The notes under the pieces are model-generated. The model was not told the origin of the DNA. It did not search any database and saw only the letters and a list, made by a program, of their open reading frames with translations. A DNA stretch of 64,000 nt from Adiantum capillus-veneris (lineage: Eukaryota > Streptophyta > Polypodiopsida > Polypodiales > Pteridaceae), in assembly GCA_014529385.2 (NCBI GenBank), contig CM043950.1, positions 72,206,435-72,270,434 of the forward strand, given 5' to 3'. Below are positions 56,449 to 64,000 of the stretch, piece after piece. The position numbers were made by a program, and so were the translations under genes. Position 1 is the first letter of the stretch, and every line of letters begins with the position of its first letter.

Positions 56449-59400
56449 ATGTTGGAACTGCGGCAAGAAGGGCCACGTCAAGAAGGATTGCTGGTCCAAG
56501 AAGAAGAAGGAGACAGAGTCTCAAGACAACAAGCCAACATCGGAGGCCAATGTGGCAGGTAAAGTAGAGCAAGATGCTCTAATTCTCTCATTAGACAATG
56601 TGTCTAATTCCTGGATAGTAGATTTCGGGGCTTCATTCTATGCGACACCACACAAGCAACATTTCCAAGACTACACCAAAGGTAATTTTGGGTATGTATA
56701 CTTGGGAGATGATGAAGCTTGTGAGATTGTCGGCAAAGGTATAGTTTCTGTCAAAACTGCTAACGGAAATGAGTGGAAGCTTAAAGATGTTAGGCATGTT
56801 CCTTCTCTTCACAAAAATTAAATCTCTACAGGACAATTGGACGATGAAGGTCACAACATTGCATTCGGAAACAAACGGTGGAAGATCTCAAAGGGATCTT
56901 TGGTGGTTGCCAAGGGAGAAAAAGTCGGTACACTTTACTTGTGTATTGTTAGCACGCAACCTTCAGCTTGTGTAGCAACTATAGAAGTTGACAGTGCGGT
57001 GTGGCACTACTGACTTGGGCATATGAGTGCCAAAGGAATGCAAATCCTTCAAACAAAGAAGCTTCTACCAGGTTTGAAAGAAGTGGACTTAGAGTTCTGT
57101 GAAGATTGTGTTTATGGTAAACAAAAGAGGGTAAAATTTCAAAAATTAGGAAACGAAAGAAAAAATAAAAAACTTGAGTTGGTTCATTCTGATGTCTGGG
57201 GTCCTGCAAGTACACCATCACTTGGTGGCTCATTGTACTATGTAACATTCATAGACGATGCGACTAGAAAAACATGGGTTTATGTCATGAAGAATAAATC
57301 CAATGTATTTTCCATATTTCAAAGGTGGAAAGCCTTTGTGGAGAATGAAACAGGTACCAAGGTTAAATGCCTCAGATCCGGCAATGGAGGTGAATATTGC
57401 AGCCAAGCTTTTGAAAGCTTTTGTGCTAGCAATGGCATTCGGAGACAAAGGACAACCCCAAGGACACCTCAACAAAATGGGATTTTGAAAAGGATGAAGA
57501 TGACAATCATGGAGCGAGCACGAAGCATGCAGCTATATGCAGGCCTACCGCTTGAGCTTTGGGCGGAAGCTGTAAGTACGTCTGTGTACTTAATCAACCG
57601 GTCACCCTCAACGACATTGGATGGGGGAGTTCCAGAAGAGGCATGGATAGGTAAACCGGTGAATTATGCATTTCTCAAAGTGTTTGGGTGTGAGGCTTTC
57701 ATACACATAGATAGAAGCCTAAGATCAAAGCTAGATGCAAATTCCAAAAAGTGTTTCTTCATTGGCAATGGAGAAGGTGACTTTGGGTATCGCCTATGAA
57801 ATCCTGAAGATGGTAAAATCTTAAGGAGTAGGGATGTAATTTTTAACGAAAAAAATATGAACAAAGATTACTTGGAAAGAAAACAAACAAAAGAAACAGG
57901 TGATGAGTACATGGAGCTTGAGGACGGTGAAGACTCAAGGACAGCAAACGGTGACAATGTGCAACAACGTCAACCAAATGAGGAGCCTCAACCTATTCCC
58001 CGAAGATCTACAAGAGCAAGTAGACCTCCAGAAAGTTTTGTTCCTTCCTTCAACCATCTCTTGATCTCAGATTCTGGAGAGCCGGAATCATATGAAGAAG
58101 CTATGCAACATGAATCCAAAGAAGAATGGATGAAGAGCATGAAAGTGGAGATGGACTCACTACATCGCAACCAAACATGGGAGTTGTTTGAGTTGCCTAA
58201 AGGTAAGCGGGCACTTCAAAACAAATGGGTGTACAAGCTGAAGGAAGAAGAAGGTGGGAAGAAAAGGTACAAGTCTAGGCTTGTGGTAAAAGGATTTTCT
58301 CAAAAGAAAGGTATTGAGTTCAATGAAATATTTTCTCCTGTTGTAAAAATAAACTCAATAAGGGTTGTCTTAAGCCTTGTGGCTGCTCATGATTTAAATC
58401 TCGAGCAAATGGATGTAAATACGGCATTCCCTCACGGTGACTTAGAGGAGGAAATCTACATGCTTCAACCAAAAGGGTATGAAGTAAAAGGTAAGGAGAA
58501 GATGGTTTGCAGATTAAAGAAGAGCTTGTATGGTTTAAAGCAAGCATCAATACAATGGTACTTGAAGTTTGATCGATGGATGTTGGATCATGGATTCACA
58601 AGATGCAACTCGGATCACTGCGTCTACACGAAGAATTTGGGAGATGGGAAGTTCATCATCCTAATGTTGTATGTTGATGACATGCTGATTGCAAGTGCTA
58701 ACATGCAGGACATCAAAGACCTAAAAGAGGAGCTGTCTAAATCTTTTTCAATGAAAGATTTAGGTGTTGCAAAGAGGATACTTGGTATGAAAATATCAAG
58801 GGACAGGATGAAGAAGACAATAAAGCTATCTCAAGAAGATTACATCAAGAAGGTACTAGAAAGGTTTGCAATGCAAAATGCAAAACCAGTTTCTACACCT
58901 TTGGCTGGTCATTTTAAACTAACAAAGGATATGTGTCCAAAGACACAAAGAGGAGCTAGTCTATATGTCTAAAGTTCCATATGCTGCAGCGGTAGGTTAT
59001 CTAATGTATGCTATGGTCTGGACAAGGCCAGACATTGCACATGCAATGGGAGTTGTGAGTAGGTTCATGGACAACCCAGGTAAATAGCATTGGCAAGCTG
59101 TGAAGTGGATACTTAGGTATCTAAAAGGGACAACAACAAATGCTTTGTATTTTGGAGGAACTGATATTTTTCTAGAAGGGTATACTGATGCAGATATGGC
59201 AAGTGACAAAGATACTCGAAGGAGCACTACTGGCTATGTGTACACGGTTGGAGGTACATCAGTAAGTTGGGCTTCAAAGCTGCAGAAAGTGGTTTCACTT
59301 TCTACCACGGAAGCAGAGTATGTAGCAATGACGGAGGAAAGCAAAGAAATTCTGTGGCTTCACAGATTCTTAGAAGAGCTTGGATTCAAACAAGACAATT

Positions 59401-59615
59401 GTGTCTTGTACAGTGATAGCCAAAGCGCTATCCATCTTGCGAAGAACTCAGCCTTTCATTCAAGGACAAAGCATATTGAGGTAAGATATCACTTCATACG
59501 CACTCTTTTGGAAGAGGGACAACTAAAGCTAGGAAAGGTGCATACAAGTGAAAATCCTACAAACATCTTCAATCGGCATTCAAGGATAAGAATCCAGAAT
59601 GGAAAGCGGTCATAG
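56440..59615 (+). pseudogene. Copia-B nucleocapsid and pol
   Basis: Zinc knuckle CWNCGKKGHVKKDC is intact. Protease WIVDFGASF has Phe in place of the Ser of DSG. Integrase has HSDVWGP, but RSGNGGEY has lost the second catalytic Asp and NGILKRMK the catalytic Glu. RT keeps YVDD (58670) and DVNTAFPHGDLEEEIYM. RNase H (59160-59520) keeps YTDADMA, TTEAEY and YSDSQSA. Stops include TAA 56819, TGA 57011, TGA 57797 (replacing Trp in YRLWNP) and TAG near 59086. A frameshift near 58955 separates RT from the rest. The polyprotein is dead although the RT active site is preserved. Confidence 0.9.
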
Positions 59616-59638
59616 GTTTGGTTTGGATATCAGTCTCC

Positions 59639-59649
59639 AAGTGGGAGAT
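59639..59649 (+). other. Copia-B polypurine tract
   Basis: 'aagtgggagat' immediately precedes the 3' LTR start TGTTAAGTATGG. Confidence 0.7.
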
Positions 59650-59778
59650 TGTTAAGTATGGAGCGTGATTTATCCTTGTAATTTTCTGTGGTAAAAGCGC
59701 ACATTTGTAAGGCCCCCATTATGAGAAGAGCCATCGTGCATGAAGGAAAATCACTCACCGGAAACCAAAATTTTCAGG
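59650..59778 (+). repeat. Copia-B 3' LTR, truncated after 129 bp
   Basis: Matches the first 129 bases of the 5' LTR with a few changes, up to 'ccaaaattttcagg', and then diverges abruptly into Copia-C. Confidence 0.85.
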
Positions 59779-62700
59779 TCTGCTCAAAATTTTTATTTGG
59801 GCTCATTTCGGCCTCCGTTTCCACTATAGGCAGTACTGCACAGACTATTTCGTCATTTTGTGCAGAATTTTTGTCAGTGCCGTTTTCTGCATAACAGGTG
59901 CCTTACAGTCTTCTATGGTTTGTGCTATATAGCACAGGTTGTTCCCGCTCCATTTCTCCTATTTTTGGACAGTTTTCACATCAGGTGCAGCATTTACAAT
60001 GGCTGACAACAACAACACAGATGTGTTCAAGATGTTTGCTGCTGAGGACAGGTTGGATGGGGACAACTACCCTATGTGGGCTTATATGATGCAACATGTT
60101 CTTGTGTCAAAGGGTGTCTGGAACATTGTGCAGGGCATTGATGTACATCCTGGTTCTGAGGATGTAGGCGATGTTGAGGATGTTGCAGGTCTTGCTGCAA
60201 GGATTGCAGCTGCTAGAGTTGTTTTGCCTATGGCAGAACAAGCTCGTTGGGATGTTAAGGATGCGCAGGCTCATGCATTGATTGCGTTGTTTGTGAAGTG
60301 CACCATTGTTCCTCACATCCGTTCTGCAAAATCTGCAAAACAGGCTTGGGATATTCTAGCAGGTCTTTATGCAAGCCGCAATGAGGCTAAAATTGCTTTG
60401 CTGCGTAAAGAGCAGGAGTAGAAGATTATGCATGAGGAAGATGATATGGACAATTTCCTTGCTAGTGTCAAGGATATCAATGAGAAGCTTATTTCTGCAG
60501 GTGAAGTCATTTCAGACAGTTCCCTTGTGCAGACGGTTCTTGATGCCTTACCAGATTCCTACCAGACATTTGCTAGTACTTGGAGACTGATGACCCAAGG
60601 AAATCCTGAAGTTGTCAAGTTTGATGCATTATGCACATTGCTGTTGCAAGAGTCACTTTCCAGAAAAAACAGGACTAGGGAGCGTGCAGTTGAACAGGAT
60701 TTTATTGCTTCTCAAAGAAAGGGTGGTAGCAGTAATGCAGCCACTTCTTATGGTTATGCTACGAGTGGAAAAAATTATGTTCCTAATGCTTCTGCTGGCA
60801 GCACTTCGTCTGGCAATTCTGGTGATAAGGGCAAAAAGAAGATGCGTTGCCATTATTGTAAAGCCAATGATCACTTGATCAAGTCGTATCCTAAGTTGAA
60901 GGCCAAAGAAGCTAAGAAGAAAGAGGGTGGTTCCACTGCAAATGCTGGTTCCACTACAAATGCAGCTATTGTTGAGTCTTCTGTGAAAGGAGACTGTGTT
61001 GCTGATGTTGATGCAGAATGGGCTTTTAGGGCAGAGTGCACTTACAATCCTGTTGTCCATGATGCATGCTTGTCAGTTGCTGCAGATTCACATGTGTGGT
61101 ATTTCGACAGCGGTGCTACAAAGCACATTACCTCACATCGTGAATTGTTTACCTCTCTCTAGTCTGTCCCTCATGGGAATTCAGTCACTTGTGCCAACAA
61201 CGCCTCTTATCTAGTTCAGGGAGTTGGAAAGATTGTGGTCACTGCTGCTAATGGCAGTTCCTTCACACTTGTTGATGCACTTTATGTTCCTGGGATCAAG
61301 AAGAATCTCTTATCTGTATCCGCACTTGCTAGACTTGGACTTGTAGTCAATTTTGTGGATGACAGATGTACAGTTCATGATCTTAGTTTTGGTGATGAAA
61401 TTGTTGCATCTGGGCTTTTGTGCCGTGGGCTGTATAAGCTCACTTTGTATGACAAGTGTGGAAAAAATTTTGCAAATGCTGTTGTAGATTCAAGGGCTAT
61501 TTCAGATGCAAAACTTTGGCATGCACGTTTTGGTCTTCTGAATTTTGCCAATTTGCTGCATTTGCAGAAATCTGATATGGTTGCTTCTTTGCCACCTCTT
61601 GAAGCACCTATCAAACATGTTTGTGAAGGCTTTATTTTGGGTGAGATGCAGCATTCCAAATTTCCAAAGGATGGATCAGTTCGGGCCACATGGAGGTTGC
61701 AGCTTGTGCATAATGATGTTTGTGGGCCCATGCAAACTCCATCCTTGGGCAATTACCTGTAGTTCGTGACTTTCATTGATGATTACTCCAGGCATGCATG
61801 GGTATTTCCGCTTAAAGCGAAGTCCGAAGTCTTTATGTGCTTCAAGCAATTTCTGGCTATGGCTGAAAATGTCTCGAAATGTACTATGGGCACCCTACGT
61901 TCAGATCGAGGGGGAGAGTATATGTCTCATGAATTTAATGCATTTTTGGCTAGTCGTGGGATAAAACACCAATGTACAATAAAATGGTGTTGCTGAGAGG
62001 AAAAACAGGTTACTGACGGAAATGGCACGATGTATCAGCAAAATGGTGTTGCTGAGAGGAAAAACAGGTCACTGACGGAAATGGCACGATGTATTGTCAA
62101 AAGTCAAGCTTTACCGCATTCTTTTTGGCTTGAGGCCATCATGTGTGCCACTTATGTACTTAACAGGTGTCCTACGAAAGCTTTGTAGTCTATTACTCCA
62201 TATGAAGCATGGCATGATAGAAAACCTTCTATTGAGCACATGCGTGTTTTTGGATTTTTGGCATATGCTTTGGTGCCACAAGTGAAGGGCAGAAAATTGG
62301 ATGATAAGGCTGTCAAATGTATTTTTTTTGGTTATAGTGCTGAAAGCAAAGGATACAGGTTATATCATCCGCAAACAAAACGTATTCTGGTTTCACGGGA
62401 TGTAGTGTTTGTGGAAGATCACGTTCAACCCTTGCTGTCATGTACTAGAGACAGTAATGTAAGCTCACAGGACATTTATGACACTTTGTTGCCTCTTTTC
62501 AGTGGTGGAAATACGAATGTAAGTTCCAATGAGGCAAATGTACAACCTATGGGGGTTTCTGAAAATGTATTTGATCAGCCTGTTACTGATGCAGATGTAC
62601 ATGATGTACTTGATGAGGAAAGGGCTGAAAATGAGCAGGCTAGAGGTATGCCAAAATGGCTAGTGCACACTTTGCGTGACAGTAAATTGGATGCACCTTT

Positions 62701-62800
62701 GTCTAGTCGTACTCGTTCAGGCTCTCGCCATGCATCTTATGCATCAGATTGTTATGCTTTGGCTGTGTCTAGCTTACATGATGTTGAGGAGCCTCAGTCT
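59779..62800 (+). mobile_element. Copia-C: copia internal region without LTRs
   Basis: Leader, gag, protease and integrase of a second copia lineage, lacking both LTRs, primer-binding site, RT and RNase H. It is joined on the left to the Copia-B LTR and on the right to a reverse-strand gag. Confidence 0.85.
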
Positions 62801-62818
62801 CCTCTTGTGAAATCATAG
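59999..62818 (+). pseudogene. Copia-C gag-protease-integrase, one frame with amber stops
   Basis: Gag starts MADNNNTDVFKMFAAEDRLD at 59999 and runs to about 61020. The zinc knuckle CHYCKANDHLIKSY has lost its last Cys. The protease has FDSGATKHIT. Integrase has WHARF, HNDVCGP, RSDRGGEY and NGVAERKNR, so all three acidic residues survive; VFGFLAYALVP, IFFGY and KGYRLYHP follow. All segments share one frame. Stops TAG 60419, 61160, 61760 and 62188 all sit where a Gln fits (for example SL-stop-SVPHGNS, AL-stop-SITPYEAW), so each is explained by CAG to TAG. A 59-bp duplication at 61981-62098 breaks the reading near the catalytic Glu, after which the original frame resumes. The RT is missing. Confidence 0.88.
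61981..62098 (+). repeat. 59-bp tandem duplication in the integrase core
   Basis: 'aaaatggtgttgctgagagg' starts at 61981 and at 62040; the two 59-base units differ at one or two bases. It duplicates the NGVAERKNR...TEMAR coding part and replaces the short segment (usually TPYTPQ) before it. Confidence 0.95.
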
Positions 62819-64000
62819 CTGTATCATGACCAGCATTACGACGTTCTTGACGTTGAGAGTATTCAATTAAAGACATGCAGGCTTGGTCGAAATCCAGACC
62901 ATCTTTATTAGAGAGAATAGTAACAATGTTATCATATGAAGAGTCCTTCACTGTATCAAGGAGAAGTGTAATCAGTTGCATTTGTGGAACAGGATCATCA
63001 GCAACAGCAAGTTGATTAATAATAGATTTGAAAGATTCAATATATCCCGTCATGGCAGTACCAACTTCATATTGTAACTTGTTAAACAACCCTCTCAAAT
63101 AAAGTATTTCTATGACATATTTCTTCTGAAAGTTTGCAATAAGGTACTTCCATACGTCGTGGGAAGTAGGCAGTTCATACATATCAAGCAAAAGGGAATC
63201 AGTAAGAGCAAAAAGAATATACTGACGAGCTGCTTTATCACGTCATTGCCAATCCGTATAGGCAACATTCCAATCTTCAAATATAGGTCCTTCAGTGATA
63301 AGCACGTTATCATTATCCGTATCAACAGGCTGAGACGGACAAACACGATTTCCAAGAACAACATCGGAGAGCTCATCGCCTTCAAGAATTAACAACATCT
63401 TTGCTTTCCAGCTTGGAAAACCTTGACCTTGGAAAGGAGGAACAGAACGCTGGCCAGAAGGAAAGCCATTGACGAGAATATTCATAGCCATATCTTGTTG
63501 CGAGAAGACGTATAAGATAAGATCGCAGAATTTGCACACCATATATGGTGAAGTCCGCAATTGAGAATGAGAGAGATATGAGAACTGCGTTCTGTCAACG
63601 ATAAACGTAAGAAGGATGCTCAAGGAACGTCCAAAGATGTGAGAGACGTCACCCAAAAAAGGCAAGGTAAAGGAGACGTTAATAATAAAAGAGTCCTCAA
63701 AATAGAGTGGCGTGAGACGCAAGATTGACCGCCACAATACGAATAGCAAAAAGCTAAATCTTCTCGAAAAATTTAACGCCAAAATAAGAAAAACGATTGC
63801 AGACGCTTCACAAAAAAGTAGGACAAAGACAGCTGCGTCAAGTTCAATTGCAGTAAAAACAACATAACTTTCTGTTGCGAACTCCGATTGACGCAAACCT
63901 AGAACTCAAATCGAAGAGCTCGAGGAGACGAACAAGTTTTGGATGAAAAGTATCATTGTGCTACGCTCCATTGCGCTTTTCCCGTTTCTCCAAATTTTGA
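62801..64000 (-). mobile_element. Copia-D: reverse-strand copia 5' region
   Basis: Gag at 62819-63491, then about 500 bases of leader to the window end, with no primer-binding site recognised. It is fused at about 62800 tail-to-tail with Copia-C, and everything downstream of mid-gag is absent. Confidence 0.65.
62819..63491 (-). pseudogene. Copia-D gag, truncated
   Basis: Likely start ATG at 63491: MAMNILVNGFPSGQRSVPPF, then QGFPSWKAKMLLILEGD, the usual N-terminal gag pattern. After a single TGA at 63243-63245 the same frame continues KAARQYILFAL, FQKKYVIEILYLRGLFNKLQ and YEVGTAMTGYIESFKSII, typical of the UBN2 region. It ends at YSQRQERRNAGHDTA, before any zinc knuckle. The frame before 63491 is open but unlike gag, so the upstream part is taken as leader. 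Confidence 0.75.

Larger units (their letters stand above)
54948..59778 (+). mobile_element. Copia-B: Tork-like Ty1/copia element with cut 3' LTR
   Basis: 5' LTR, canonical primer-binding site, gag, protease, integrase, RT, RNase H, polypurine tract and the first 129 bases of the 3' LTR are all present in order. The 3' LTR stops at 59778, fused to Copia-C leader sequence. Gag and pol text is close to the Tork/Tnt1 group (LYQKDLYLPLGG, SNKVFLMKRLF). Confidence 0.9.

Overview
The window is nuclear DNA from a seed plant, most likely an angiosperm. The evidence is plant-type Ty1/copia and Ty3/gypsy elements with tRNA-derived primer-binding sites, a CACTA transposon with a plant tnp2-type transposase, short T-rich GT-AG introns, a plant-like ribosomal protein eS25 pseudogene and AT-rich spacers full of (GA)n/(CT)n tracts. 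Nothing seen fixes the species. No bacterial, organellar, CRISPR, rRNA or tRNA gene was found. The window is gene-poor and is mainly layers of old, broken, nested transposable elements.

Layout. 1-136 is the end of a CACTA element. 137-3110 is a roughly 3 kb dispersed repeat (called family D here), which recurs in inverted orientation at 30290-33272 and as a fragment at 16278-16652. 4018-4293 is an intronless eS25 (RPS25) pseudogene. 5006-7064 is the only locus that looks like a host gene: a TATA box, a leader with two short upstream ORFs, and a small protein with a signal peptide. Its coding sequence is interrupted by a 1.32 kb segment with perfect 18-bp inverted ends, and it closes in frame if that segment is removed. 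8990-9850 and 28740-29560 are related pieces of an LTR element (family L). 13930-16270 is a decayed, very AT-rich Helitron/Helentron Rep region. 16650-18086 holds a reverse-strand copia gag and its primer-binding site. 18470-20511 holds gypsy gag and integrase scraps. 22695-25665 holds a degenerate tandem array beside a dead multi-exon reverse-strand gene whose short introns are still readable.

33275-37190 is a 5'-truncated copia element (Copia-A) whose pol stays in one frame over about 1160 codons and is broken only by stop codons. 39369 to about 50050 is a CACTA element (tnp2 plus a second ORF, reverse strand). A gypsy element with both LTRs (39871-46039, reverse strand) and a copy of a 600-bp repeat (family E) sit inside it. 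49867-54550 is mostly non-coding, with a poly-G and a poly-C tract and an unrecognised reverse-strand reading frame at 52574-53184. 54554-59778 is a Tork-like copia (Copia-B) with a doubled 5' LTR and a cut 3' LTR. It is fused to Copia-C (59779-62800, gag-protease-integrase in one frame with mostly amber stops), which is fused tail-to-tail to a reverse-strand gag (Copia-D, 62800-64000).

None of the elements looks able to move by itself: catalytic residues are lost, the gypsy polymerase core is deleted, and stops and frameshifts are common. The most interesting locus is 5006-7064, where a terminal-inverted-repeat element appears either to have landed in a small secreted-protein gene or to act as its intron.
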